From Chara braunii (lineage: Eukaryota > Streptophyta > Charophyceae > Charales > Characeae): a stretch of DNA of 32,027 nt. Below are positions 10,201 through 19,027 of the stretch, piece by piece. The notes under the pieces are model-generated. The model was not told the DNA's origin, searched no databases, and saw nothing but the letters and a program-made list of their open reading frames with translations. The stretch lies in assembly GCA_003427395.1 (NCBI GenBank), contig BFEA01000469.1, forward strand, positions 1,054,473-1,086,499. Direction: 5' to 3'. How positions within the stretch are numbered: position 1 is the stretch's first letter; every line of letters starts with the position of its first letter. The position numbers and the translations under genes were made by a program.

Positions 10201-10448
10201 GGAATGAAGGCTCTGGTGGAAGCGAGAAGCAGGAGGCTAATACTAATACTACGAAGGATGGAGGAGGGTCTGGGAAACCATCTGTTGAGGCAGATGGGAC
10301 ACACAGAAAAGAGTTAAGCCGTGGGGAAGTTTTTGGTCGAAAAGCGAAGCCTTGTCATGTAGTAGATTATGACAGTGAAAGGGAGAGGGAGCAGTTGTTT
10401 GGAGGTACCAGGGTGGTAATTGAGCCGCCAACCCTCCCTCGCAGATGA
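7251..10448 (+). CDS. HARE-HTH-like plus double WRC zinc-finger protein, probable nuclear regulator
   Basis: This single open frame of 1065 residues is the only convincing gene in the window. Numbering is from the ATG at 7251. The frame is open from a TTG at 7221, just after a stop at 7215-7217, but TTG is an unlikely plant start. Residues about 53-122 fit a HARE-HTH winged helix: a helix, then LTSREMVSKML, a variable loop, VANQLRSSPYF and the wing strand GRFVL. Residues 496-520 are a canonical WRC finger, C-x9-C-x10-C-x2-H (C496, C506, C517, H520; Trp504 before the second Cys). Residues 762-790 are a second finger, C-x13-C-x10-C-x2-H (C762, C776, C787, H790). Between and after them lie acidic, then Gly/Lys/Arg-rich, low-complexity stretches. 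WRC domains bind DNA and carry nuclear targeting signals in plant growth-regulating factors, but no QLQ domain is visible, so this is not a standard GRF. DNA or chromatin binding is inferred. A possible splice acceptor (ttgtgcag, ending 7271) means an upstream exon cannot be excluded. Confidence 0.85.
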   Translation: MMFDACAGSCKETSPHKGECQSQEAACMHLELGSDCGSDADHSDPDHPANCPPDSVLRACYYVLLESGSNGLTSREMVSKMLDRGVRFQGKSAVLPRVQVANQLRSSPYFMEIEEGRFVLCSAVEEWGRGGEKWSAGKGTSLSEKAQVRTREGAVFHGKSKGGAPARDDPGWDSIREERGSDYPGAGSSEGMRCKGEARRAAGAAIQQPRAPDNGGPPPSPMSNDHSARALQKQTTSGQLERATAGPDGIAKVDEKLRLGLAHREWQLNEKTATKQSSKLYHAHGEQAAGCAGGFAQASSCGPMGESPNIDPSMLHMLSERLRARIQGNLTAGPAGGKRPRDDECQLWLADGQSSGTKGLRGRGYMEGGKVVGEKGDDMMRDAGADHEMTEASRRETSEEVGKKEGVGKERDNLEDMENVEDMAERVELERGNTDARATDMEIDENSIQMSTSQEEDGVQEERATTLLANIRDLSSLRPLQRMKVLMVTEADGNQCKRSDGKGWHCPLRARKGYSLCDHHLSKLRAKYVEGVVSGQKKKVYGSGNHTVKSNASCNAGESMKVGPRNGGALQGGNGASGYRPGGKYMAPTNGNESAQGEIESSDKEKGHDLTGAAGVPIPGVESVIVKRPRSGSAPRAVAAQVQGSGVADLGHGPAKKVHGAQEHGRSQARMERGVTRIAHSGMQGRSRNGTPSSRSAKLGEGGSGRASTSGANIGKSSAEKGTGLSVCVKQAWQCSGTWSKVMDNKREVLGVSEDGESFRRCQKTAGEGRLAQWQCMLPAVKGSQLCRKHLDRMRRFKTKRPLGAEKLMGEPVEDDRDSYNVDEGTKFLGKGSNCESGPPSRFRMHDGNAERRRKGRYCDGNAEPQTRCRDATAPERLIESRNAPDDTKAANRGGNRHNDREMPGKGRHRDPRAEQLAKGRGRDGKRETLYKGGVCDMSNEETRRKGPTGDASNVEMRGRGRNRFGNGKDRSYGDWCGPRDGQWNEGSGGSEKQEANTNTTKDGGGSGKPSVEADGTHRKELSRGEVFGRKAKPCHVVDYDSEREREQLFGGTRVVIEPPTLPRR
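9780..10175 (+). repeat. Degenerate 13-14-residue coding repeat in the WRC protein tail
   Basis: Residues about 844-975 of the WRC protein contain repeating basic units of 13-14 residues. The clearest adjacent units are RDPRAEQLAKGRG, RDGKRETLYKGGV, CDMSNEETRRKGPT and GDASNVEMRGRGRN, sharing D at position 2, an acidic residue near position 6 and K/R-G near position 11. DNA-level similarity between units is weak, so this is an old expansion. The tract is probably disordered and highly basic and could contact nucleic acid. Confidence 0.6.
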
Positions 10449-10512
10449 AAGGATGTTGGATCATAGCAAGTTCATCAAGGTACAACTGTAGAGGTACGAC
10501 TGTAGGTAACCC

Positions 10513-10518
10513 AATAAA
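10513..10518 (+). promoter_or_regulatory. Candidate polyadenylation signal AATAAA
   Basis: An exact AATAAA lies 65 bases after the stop codon of the WRC gene, at a usual distance for a plant near-upstream element. No cleavage site can be identified from the sequence, and such hexamers arise by chance. Confidence 0.3.
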
Positions 10519-11019
10519 GCAGTTGTGCCCTCCATGACCAGACATCTGGTCGAAGAAAGAGGAGGGGGCGCTGGCCGGGGCGGGTAGAGGTGCGAGGGAG
10601 TAGTTCTCTATGGTCCCACTTCTGCTGTGCTGTTCCAGGTGCACGATGGAAGGCACATGTGGGTGTTCACTGTTTCTTCAATTGATTTTGCATCGATTGC
10701 ATCGCATAATGTCAAACACTGGAAAGCAAGTACATTGAACATGGTCTCTCAACTTCTGCAGGATTTTGCAAGGAAGAGCCAGCATGCTCCAAGCGACAGC
10801 TTAGGACTTGCATTTGACTCTCTGTGAATCAAGCTGCCATGCTCTTGGCGCTGATCAGGAGTCGGAGCTCTATGTGCTACCTATTAGTTTAGATATCACC
10901 AGATGTGTGCGCCATTCTGCATTGGACATTCCCATCTGGGTAGGGTGTTTCATTGAGGGTTGAGTCAAATTAGGGTAATGGGGGCAGAGTCGGTAGGTGG
11001 GGAAGTGGGAAGGCTCAAA

Positions 11020-11067
<48 letters not shown>
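11020..11067. repeat. Run of 48 G
   Basis: An uninterrupted G homopolymer 570 bases downstream of the WRC gene. A tract of this kind can form G-quadruplexes and is hard to sequence, so its length may be imprecise. Confidence 0.9.
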
Positions 11068-11070
<3 letters not shown>

Positions 11071-12235
11071 CCATGATGGGAAGAAAAGTTTGAACGATAT
11101 GTGTTTGTTGCACGGGGTGATCATATGAAAGCTAGAAAGTTTGTAGAAGGGAATATATTTGATCCCCGATTGGGTGAAGATCTCTTCTTTGTGTCGCCAC
11201 TGACTGACCAGATGCCATTGTAAAATTGCAGTACGAGAGCACGTCTTATTACCAAAACAAGGGCTTTGCTTCACTGTACGTAAGGACGTGGTCCTCAGGC
11301 TGGGGGAAGTTCCTTCACAGTGCATGCTTAGCATGCCACACTGCATGGTGCTGTGTTATAGAGGGCACTGTGAAGATGATTGGTGGTTCTGTGGAGAGGA
11401 AACGGACACACCGTGCTTATTCATATGTGGCCCCGTGAGTGCATGCCCCTCCATACCGTATTGTGGGGGCAAGTGCCACATCACATCATTGGGGTCCCTT
11501 TGGTACCAAATGAGCCAGAACTGTACCCGGCTCACTGATTCGGAATACTGGCTTGGAATTTTTTAATGCATGGCTTGTGGTACAACACGACATGAGAAAT
11601 GTGGTTGTGCACAAAGGACAGCAACCGCCCCATTCTGGCCGCTTGTCTGGTAGGATCAGAGGATGCCTTCTGTCAGTGAAGCCGGGACCACTGCCACCAT
11701 GGGAATGCATAAGTGGAATTGCAGCCCTCTCCTTATGACTCTGTGACCAAGCGGCAGTCGCTTCTAACGGAGATTCTCCGGTACTGTGATTCTGGAGTGA
11801 AAGAGGCAGACACGCTGGAGGTGTGAAGCAAAGGTATGGGGGTGCCATCTTCACAGAGGAGGAGAATGGGGTCTGTCTTGTAGTGGTGGTGAGTCCCTTT
11901 ACCACAACATATGTTAAGTGACATACAGCTCGTCATCTAGTGGTGGCCCTGACAAAGGGGGAGCGGAGCGCTTTGGGTTTCCTGCCGCTCAGGTGGGAAT
12001 GTTGGTCATGCAGCTTCCACTCACTGAAGATGCATTTGGATATACGCTCCAAATTGGGAGTCGTCCAGTTTGCAGCGGGTGGGCAAGATCTTCGGTTCAT
12101 ATCGGCGAAAGGTGACCATGGTGGTGGTGCAGTGACTGCATCCCTAGCCTGTGTGCCCTAAGTTGGAGATAATGAACTCCTCCAATGATGGACAGTGCTA
12201 AGGCTCGCGGTCGTACTGTAGGGAGCTTGTGATCA

Positions 12236-12300
12236 ACCGAGCGACAAGGGTGTAATCGGTAATTCACTACCACACCTTCAAATCCTGGCCAATGGAAATG
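12236..12300 (+). repeat. Possible tRNA-like fragment
   Basis: The run gggtgtaatcggtaattcac, followed by accacaccttcaaatcctgg, has weak A-box and good B-box character. It is not a closed cloverleaf. Confidence 0.3.
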
Positions 12301-12594
12301 GTATGCTGTCACTCCAGAATTGAGTCCAACTCAATCAGAGATGGTCACAGAAGGCGGTCTGAATGAGGGAGTCCAGTTCATTGCAATCTTTGTCTCAGTA
12401 GAATGTTTTTTTTTCCCCCCTTCCCTTTTTTGTTCTCTCCATTTTTGCCCCCTTCCTTTCCTTCTTATTAAAAGGGCGACGGTCTTGAGATGTCATTGTC
12501 GATCTGACCGACCCCAGGTTTCTCAGGGTTAGTTGTTTTATTTGTCTGGGTCCTTCTGTTTTTTTTTTTTTTTTTTTTTTTAAATAGAAATTCG

Positions 12595-12645
12595 CCATCT
12601 ATTGGTGGGGAGCAACACCTACTGCAAACCAGGTCCAGCGTCCCT
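12595..12645 (+). repeat. Dispersed repeat R2, copy 1
   Basis: These 51 bases (ccatctattggtggggagc ... ggtccagcgtccct) match 27580-27630 with few differences. Its first half resembles the R1 core, so R1 and R2 may be related families. It is preceded by a 23-base T run (12559-12581). Confidence 0.75.
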
Positions 12646-12671
12646 GAACAGTAAGAAAGGAGGAGTGCCTG

Positions 12672-12715
12672 TCTGGGTCCATCTGGACTCAAACTCAGGT
12701 ATGTATTTCAGTAGA
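12672..12715 (-). repeat. SINE-like fragment with B box
   Basis: The minus strand reads GAAATACATACCTGAGTTTG followed by AGTCCAG. It matches the B-box half of the 2485-2596 element, including the ATACATACC stretch. Confidence 0.45.
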
Positions 12716-12965
12716 CCTTTTTACTCTTGTCCTGATCAAACATGGACATTTGACAGTTATGACTTATTTAATTAAGTCTACGTACCAGGACAGTCTTTTG
12801 TGCATGGTTATGATCCGGAGACACAAATGACAATCCGGTCATGTCTGCATCTGGCTGTTCAGAAGGTCTGGATACCAGTGTCCAGATGGCCTGCTCAGGT
12901 AAAGTTAAAATGAACACAAGTTAACAGAGCACAAATAGAGATATGGGAGTGTACAGTGTATCGCT

Positions 12966-12967
<2 letters not shown>

Positions 12968-13015
<48 letters not shown>
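12968..13015. repeat. Run of 48 T abutting the 3' LTR
   Basis: The last T is also the first base of the LTR terminus. The run probably grew from the T-rich target site of the retrotransposon. Confidence 0.9.
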
Positions 13016-13017
<2 letters not shown>

Positions 13018-13936
13018 AATGAAAATGAGCGATAGCGAACTTCAGAAACCAAGCAGCATCGTACACATGAGACGAGATAGTCGTGACCTCGAACCAAAAG
13101 CAGAATTGCAACACGAGTTCCACCAAATAAGACCACCGCAAAAGCTCATAAGTGACAATTTGGAATAGTCTCATCATCATCAACAAAGAAGCAAAGTAGA
13201 CTTCCTGTCTGGCGCTCTGCGCCCAGACTACAAGTGGCAGATCCTATCTAGCCTATCTACAATGCCGCTGGTGACGTTAACAGCTCCCCGAAGTGCGAGC
13301 AGATCTCGGCCAATGCCGTTCGCCTCAAGCACCAGGTATGTCTCTCGTATCACTCACAACCTTGATCCCCCACTCACAGATGCCACGCGCACCCAAGGAC
13401 CACCATGCGCCCCATCCAGCATACAGCAGCGCAGCTCGGCTATGGCTGCCTGCTCATCCAGCTCGCCCGTGAGCTCGTGAGTGCTGGCCAGCGTTAGCGC
13501 AGCAGCGCTTGCGCAACATGCAGCCAGTGCTCGAATGAGGAGTGCTGGGGCAGGCACTTTCCTAAATGGAAGTGACCTGCCTGCTGCGTGCGGCCTGCCT
13601 GCATTGGGCCTTGGTCCAGCAGCTTCCGGTAGGCCCTGTGAGGCTGAGCCCCAGTCCAAACGAATCAAGCCCAAGGCCTGTGGTGGTTTCCTGTGCCCAA
13701 CTGCCCACAGCCTGTGTTCGGCCCATGTTGCGTATCTGGCCCAGGGCCTGCCTCAGTTACATACGAAAAAAGGCAGCCTGAACCAACTGGTGCTGCGCAA
13801 CTGCCTGAATTTCCCCAGTTGTGTGGTGACCCCAAAAATGGGCCTGTAGGCCTTGGTCGAGCCTGCCTTCACTTAGGGTGCCCGACTGTACTGAAAATAG
13901 GGCCCAGTAGGGCGTATCGAGGCCTTGATCCTCACA
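13015..13936 (-). repeat. 3' LTR of the gypsy element
   Basis: This 922-bp partner of the 5' LTR begins TGTGAGGATC and ends TTGCA on the minus strand. It lies directly after the polypurine tract and is flanked outside by a 47-base T run (plus strand). Confidence 0.93.
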
Positions 13937-13947
13937 TTCCCTCCTCC
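13937..13947 (-). other. Polypurine tract
   Basis: The minus strand reads GGAGGAGGGAA immediately before the TG that starts the 3' LTR. This is the expected position and composition for the plus-strand primer of an LTR retrotransposon. The integrase stop codon lies 30 bases away. Confidence 0.85.
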
Positions 13948-14174
13948 ATACTTCGGTAGTCTTTTGAGAAGTCCCATTACTCAATCTGGCGCTTTCCTTT
14001 CTGCAGTGACTTCTCGTAGTGAGCGACAGCCTGTGGAGCGGTCTGCATCAGTTCTTTCCTGGTAAACCATCTGTCCTCCTTAGGATCAGTGTGATGTCTG
14101 AACCGAACGCGATACTGCAGCTTCGGCTTAGGAGGACGTCCCCTGCCTGTTGGTCTTGGAACTGACATTTCCCT

Positions 14175-14359
14175 GTGGTCCACGATGTCATCGATGTCGA
14201 CCTCTCCATCCATGGTTGGGGGCAGCATTGAACGACGAGAGGGAAAGTGATCAGTTTCCTTGAAAGNGTGGTCCACGATGTCATCGATGTCGACCTCTCC
14301 ATCCATGGTTGGGGGCAGCATTGAACGACGAGAGGGAAAGTGATCAGTTTCCTTGAAAG
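14175..14359. other. Exact 92-bp duplication around a single N (assembly joint)
   Basis: Bases 14175-14266 and 14268-14359 are identical and separated by one N at 14267. One copy is enough for a normal integrase C-terminus. Exact identity inside an old, diverged element fits two overlapping contig ends placed side by side, not a biological duplication. Confidence 0.85.
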
Positions 14360-14848
14360 GTGCGAGTTTGGAGGCGTGAAAGGCAGGGTAAGTGTGAAGG
14401 TGACCAGGGATCCAGATACATAAGATGGCCCATCCGGATCTTCCCCAACAACATCCAGAACCTCCCATGGTCCAAAGTACTGTGGCATGAGCTTGCGGGA
14501 GACCCCGTGCTCCTGTCCCAGTTCTGAGGACTTTAGCCAGACTCTGTCCCCTACCTGAAATGTAGAAGGGCGGTGGTGTTTGTTCTCAGACTCTATCATT
14601 GCCGCCTGTGCCTTATGCATCTGTTCTACTGCCTGCTGCATCAGTTGGTCATAACAATAGGCAAATTCAAGTGTGCCCGGTGCAGCAGTTGGCTGGTTGT
14701 TAGGTAGTAGAAAGTCTAGGGGCAGTCTAGACTTGGAAGTCAATAGCAGACTATTAGGGCGTACCCCAGTGGCGCTGTGCACAGTGTTGTTGTACAGGCT
14801 GGCGATGAGAGCAAGTTTCTCATCCCAGTCCACCTGATTGGGCTTAAA

Positions 14849-15005
14849 CCACCAGTACCTACTGGTTGTTAAGGCCCGTGGCTCAGGCTACCGGTAGCCC
14901 GGTCATTCCCGAGCCTCGGACTTTATTGCCGAGCCTTGGACAACCGGTAGGACACAACGAAAAAAGAAAAAAAAACATACAGACCTTTCCAACGAGAATG
15001 GATCT

Positions 15006-15040
<35 letters not shown>

Positions 15041-15050
15041 CGTCAGCCAG
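14849..15050. other. Non-pol sequence next to the gap, probable insertion in integrase
   Basis: Integrase similarity ends near 14849, well before the gap begins at 15051. The intervening 200 bp does not encode integrase. It has two perfect palindromes (ACCAGTACCTACTGGT, 14851-14866; GGCTACCGGTAGCC, 14886-14899), two similar copies of ccgagccttgga and an (AG)16 tract at 15007-15038. The gap plus this stretch is about 1.1 kb, where only about 0.5 kb of integrase core is expected, which also points to an inserted sequence. Confidence 0.5.
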
Positions 15051-15975
15051 NNNNNNNNNNNNNNNNNNNNNNNNNNNNNNNNNNNNNNNNNNNNNNNNNN
15101 NNNNNNNNNNNNNNNNNNNNNNNNNNNNNNNNNNNNNNNNNNNNNNNNNNNNNNNNNNNNNNNNNNNNNNNNNNNNNNNNNNNNNNNNNNNNNNNNNNNN
15201 NNNNNNNNNNNNNNNNNNNNNNNNNNNNNNNNNNNNNNNNNNNNNNNNNNNNNNNNNNNNNNNNNNNNNNNNNNNNNNNNNNNNNNNNNNNNNNNNNNNN
15301 NNNNNNNNNNNNNNNNNNNNNNNNNNNNNNNNNNNNNNNNNNNNNNNNNNNNNNNNNNNNNNNNNNNNNNNNNNNNNNNNNNNNNNNNNNNNNNNNNNNN
15401 NNNNNNNNNNNNNNNNNNNNNNNNNNNNNNNNNNNNNNNNNNNNNNNNNNNNNNNNNNNNNNNNNNNNNNNNNNNNNNNNNNNNNNNNNNNNNNNNNNNN
15501 NNNNNNNNNNNNNNNNNNNNNNNNNNNNNNNNNNNNNNNNNNNNNNNNNNNNNNNNNNNNNNNNNNNNNNNNNNNNNNNNNNNNNNNNNNNNNNNNNNNN
15601 NNNNNNNNNNNNNNNNNNNNNNNNNNNNNNNNNNNNNNNNNNNNNNNNNNNNNNNNNNNNNNNNNNNNNNNNNNNNNNNNNNNNNNNNNNNNNNNNNNNN
15701 NNNNNNNNNNNNNNNNNNNNNNNNNNNNNNNNNNNNNNNNNNNNNNNNNNNNNNNNNNNNNNNNNNNNNNNNNNNNNNNNNNNNNNNNNNNNNNNNNNNN
15801 NNNNNNNNNNNNNNNNNNNNNNNNNNNNNNNNNNNNNNNNNNNNNNNNNNNNNNNNNNNNNNNNNNNNNNNNNNNNNNNNNNNNNNNNNNNNNNNNNNNN
15901 NNNNNNNNNNNNNNNNNNNNNNNNNNNNNNNNNNNNNNNNNNNNNNNNNNNNNNNNNNNNNNNNNNNNNNNNNNN
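15051..15975. other. Assembly gap (925 N)
   Basis: This is an unbroken run of N. It covers the integrase catalytic core and the far side of the presumed insertion. ORFs read through it are meaningless. Confidence 1.
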
Positions 15976-16430
15976 GACAGGCTCTCACCGGGCCTTTCCG
16001 GAATCGGAAGGGGCTTGAGAAGCCCAAGAGGGGCCTGTGTACGTGGCTTGTCTCTCTGACACACTTGACAAGTCTCCACGTACAACTTCGCATCTTTCAT
16101 CATTGTGGGCCACCAGAACCGCTGCAACAGATTTGCTGCAGTCTTCCTGTACCCAAAATGTTTGGGGGCATCATGACATTCGCCTAAAAATAAACTACGC
16201 AAAGACTCCCGATTTGGAACACACAAGCATTTATTCCCGGCCTTCTCAAGGAACAGCAGGCCGTTGACCAACAAAAACTTGTCTGCAGTTGCTTTGTCTT
16301 TTGCCTCCAGTCTACGTATGATCTCGGCCATAAACGGATCCTCGCGATAGGCTTCCACCAAAGACTGAGTAACATCGTCCACAAGCCCAAATGCAGTGAC
16401 CAGCGCACTCAGGAAGTTTGGCCTACGCTA

Positions 16431-18088
16431 CAACGCATCAGCAACCTTGTTGTACTCCCCCTTGATGTACTGGGGCTCAAAGTCATATTGCTTTATGACT
16501 TCGATCCATCGCTTCAGAGAATCGGAGAGTAACGGTTGAGTCTTCATCCACCTCAGGGTCTGGTGATCAGTCCGGGCGTAGAAGAAGCGACCAAGGAGGT
16601 AGTGCCTCCAGTGAGTCAACGCTTTGTAGATCGCGTAGAGTTCCTTCTCATAAGTGGACTTGGCCAACTTTTGAGAGGGTATCTTTTTGACATGTACTCT
16701 ACCGGCCTTAACTTTTTCCGCTCCTGCTGCGCAAGTACGGCACCAATGCCATATTGGCTGGCATCCGTGGTCACAACAAATGGCTTGTCAGGATTGGGCA
16801 GTTTCAAGACCTCATGGTGAGTGAGGGCATCCTTTAGATGTCTGAAAGCAGCCTCACACCTGTCTGTCCACTCCCAAGGGGTGTCAAGGCATGTCTGGTC
16901 CGTCAATGGGGCGGCCACTATGCCATAGTTCTTGGCAAAATTGCGATAGTAGCCGGTCATCCCCAAGAAGGACCTCATCTCAGTCACAGACCGAGGACGA
17001 GGCCAGTCACGAATGTTGGTCACCTTCGCGTCATCGGGCTTCAATCCCTCCGCGGAAATCTCATGACCCAAGTACAAGATCTGGGTGCGGCCAAACTCAC
17101 ACTTCTCCTCGTTGATCTTGAACTGGTGCTCTCGAAGGAGGCTAAGGACTTTGTCTAAATGGCTAACGTGCTCCTTGGCAGTCCTACTGAAAATAAGTAT
17201 GTCATCGAGGTAGACAACGACAAACTTATCCAAGTAGTCATGAAAGAACCGATTAATTGCGTGTTGCGCCAAGCCCTCCTGGTGGGGCTGCCCTTAGCGG
17301 CCGTGATATAGGTCCCCCCTAAGACTGTCTCCAACCTGCACAACCTTATTAAAAAAAAAAAAAAAAAAAAAAAGGTGCCAGGAGCATTGCAAAGGCCGAA
17401 AGGCATCGCCACAAACTCATACAGACTGTACCTGGTCTGAAAAGCGGTTTTGTGTTGATCCTCGGGCCGGATTGCAATCTGATGGTACCCGGACTTCAGA
17501 TCTATTTTACTGCCGGCACCCTTGCACTCGGCCCAACAAGTCATCGATGCTCGGTAGGGGATCTGGGTTCTTCACAGTGATGGCACTGAGGCCCCTATAG
17601 TCAATGCACATCCTTAAGGTCCCCCCCTTCTTCGGTACAAATAAGTCTGGCAATCTGTAAGGGGAGACACCAGGCCGGATCCAACCCTTCTCTATGAGTT
17701 CCTTGAGTTGTCGACGAAGCTCATCGAGCTCAGCTGGAGATATTCGATAGATCGTACCCTTCGGAATACTAGATCCTGGGATAATCTCTATCGCGTGGAT
17801 GACCTCCCTCTCAATAACTCCTTTTGGCTCTTTAAATAGATCAGGGTACTTAGCGACTACTCCTTTTATCTCCGACGACATTTCCACCGGCTCGCCTGTT
17901 GCAGAGGCATAAACTAAGTACATACCGTCCTTCGGATTGTGCTTATAATAATTGTAAAAGGCGGCCGCACATATGCATCTATAGGACTCAATTAGACTAC
18001 TAGCCTTAAACTTACGTAATCTGGCGGTCCCCACGTCGGGCAAAGTGTGTTTGACCACTTTTCGGTCCCAATCACTGGGACTGTGCAA
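16431..18088 (-). pseudogene. pol: Reverse transcriptase and RNase H of gypsy pol, broken
   Basis: The reverse transcriptase starts in frame 18088-17507 with the motif [20 protein letters not shown]. It shifts frame near 17510-17545 and continues with [10 protein letters not shown] and [12 protein letters not shown]. It is then interrupted by a 104-bp insertion and resumes at 17266 with the catalytic YLDD box (17201-17212). RNase H begins at PFVVTTDASQYGIGAVLAQQ and shifts frame near 16665. It continues with STYEKELYAI and a TDHQTL block up to VADAL, where a TAG follows. The YLDD catalytic pair is intact, but with three frame breaks the enzyme cannot be made as one chain. Domain order and spacing otherwise match chromovirus-like plant gypsy elements. 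Confidence 0.92.
17267..17370 (+). mobile_element. 104-bp poly(A)-ended insertion inside reverse transcriptase
   Basis: On the minus strand the gene should run from the codons for NAPGTF directly into QHAINRFF. Instead 104 extra bases lie between them. On the plus strand the insert is about 84 bases of non-pol sequence, starting cgccaagccc and ending in an A run (17351-17373, whose last three As may belong to the gene). The structure resembles a small retroposed RNA fragment. I see no clear target-site duplication, and I do not recognise the source RNA. Confidence 0.65.
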
Positions 18089-18587
18089 CCGAAAGATAGT
18101 ACATACCTAACAGGATGTCCATTGGAAGATCATCGCTAACTAGGAACGAGACTCGATGTCTAAGTTCCCCTCCCGCGTACGGGAAAAGACACTCAATGTC
18201 CTTAAGGTAGTCATTGACTACCATGCGCTGTTTGTTGGCACAGGTCGACGCCACAGGTCGACTCAGGGGCTGCACTTGCCCCTGTAAACGCAGCCTTTCA
18301 ACGCACGCGCGACTAATGAAATTCCGCGTCGAGCAAGTGTCATAATAGGCCCCGGCCTTGCGGCCGCCGATGATTATCTCGCCGACGAACAACTCACCCT
18401 TAGGGGCTTTGGCCATGGCCGTCCAAGAAGCTAGCGGGTCCGATCTAGACCACTCCTCCTCTAGCTCCTCTAAGGACTCAAACACATTCAACAAACAGAG
18501 GATCGCTGGGTCCGAATATGTTTGCGGGATGGCTACGGAGTCAGTAGCTTGGGCCATCTCTCGAGATGGTGAGGGTGTGTCCACCAC
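18072..18587 (-). pseudogene. pol: Retropepsin-like aspartic protease domain of pol
   Basis: A beta-rich segment (FVGEIIIGGRKAGAYYDTC) leads to the catalytic-loop position and then STRNFISRACVERLRL. Later DLPMDILLGMYYL corresponds to the second conserved block of retropepsins. The catalytic Asp (residue 83 of this frame, minus-strand codons 18333-18341) is present, but the usual D-T/S-G reads D-T-C, one base away from Gly. The frame shifts immediately after the second block; the linker to reverse transcriptase continues in the frame 18088-17507. Confidence 0.82.
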
Positions 18588-18616
18588 CTCGACCCTAGCA
18601 GGAACAACTACTATTC

Positions 18617-19027
18617 CTACTGGCCCGACGTGTTTCCCGGAGCAGTTCCAGAACTACTGGCAAAATTGCTACCTACGGGAGCGGAGGAACCCAACGCCTG
18701 CCCCATTGTAGGCAGGATCGTTTCGGTCACCTTCTTATTTCGGCACTTGAACTGGCCATATTGGCCACAACAGATACAGGCCTGCCGAGTGTACTGATCT
18801 CTCCACACGTCCTCGGTGAGACCCGCTTTCTCCGATGGAGGAGCATTGGGGTCAACTTGACTCCTAGACCGGGAGCCTCCTCGGCGTCTACCGGTCGCCT
18901 TACCTTTTTGCAATGTGGCAGTGACTACTCCACCCCCTGAAGCTTCTACGCTGCTCGCCTTTGAACCTATTCCTTCCTGAAAGTTGTCGTCCAACTCAAT
19001 GGTTGAGCCATCGTTGTCGACGAACAT
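18617..19027 (-). pseudogene. gag: gag C-terminal part with degenerate zinc knuckle
   Basis: This 136-residue frame holds a basic Arg/Ser/Gly-rich stretch followed by CICCGQYGQFKC. It sits exactly where gypsy Gag has a CCHC nucleocapsid knuckle (C-x2-C-x4-H-x4-C). The first two cysteines keep their spacing, but the histidine position is Gln and the last Cys is two residues early, so zinc binding is doubtful. It lies between the capsid remnant and the protease and is in a different frame from the protease. Confidence 0.75.

Larger units (their letters stand above)
10449..12235. other. Downstream region of the WRC gene, no recognisable second gene
   Basis: This stretch probably includes the 3' untranslated region and then intergenic sequence with the G48 run. 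Several 60-158-residue frames exist on both strands, but none has recognisable motifs, and one is only a proline run made by the G tract. Confidence 0.4.
13977..16430 (-). pseudogene. pol: Integrase of gypsy pol, interrupted by nonsense codon, gap and frameshift
   Basis: The region starts at the TAG (16428-16430) that replaces the Ser codon expected in the conserved ADALSRRP linker after RNase H. An intact HHCC zinc-binding domain follows in the same frame (H-x4-H-x29-C-x2-C; residues H70, H75, C105, C108 counted from 16382). The frame then enters an unsequenced gap just where the first catalytic Asp is expected, so the DDE core cannot be judged. Beyond it, QVDWDEKLALIASLYNNTVH marks the end of the core. 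The C-terminal domain has GDRVWLKSS and FGPWEVLD, a frameshift near 14410, then HLHTYPAFHASKLAPF and a basic tail ending at 13977. Confidence 0.9.

Noticed and set aside
10870-11346. Minus-strand ORF with a proline run
   Set aside because: The prolines come from the G48 homopolymer and nothing else in it is protein-like.
13481-13849. 122-residue ORF inside the 3' LTR, with a relative at 22311-22598
   Set aside because: The similarity comes from the two LTRs being copies of each other. The frame is not preserved between them along its length and no domain is recognisable.
14866-16382. Long ORFs through the N gap
   Set aside because: Ns were read as open codons; only the 16382-15976 part encodes real integrase.
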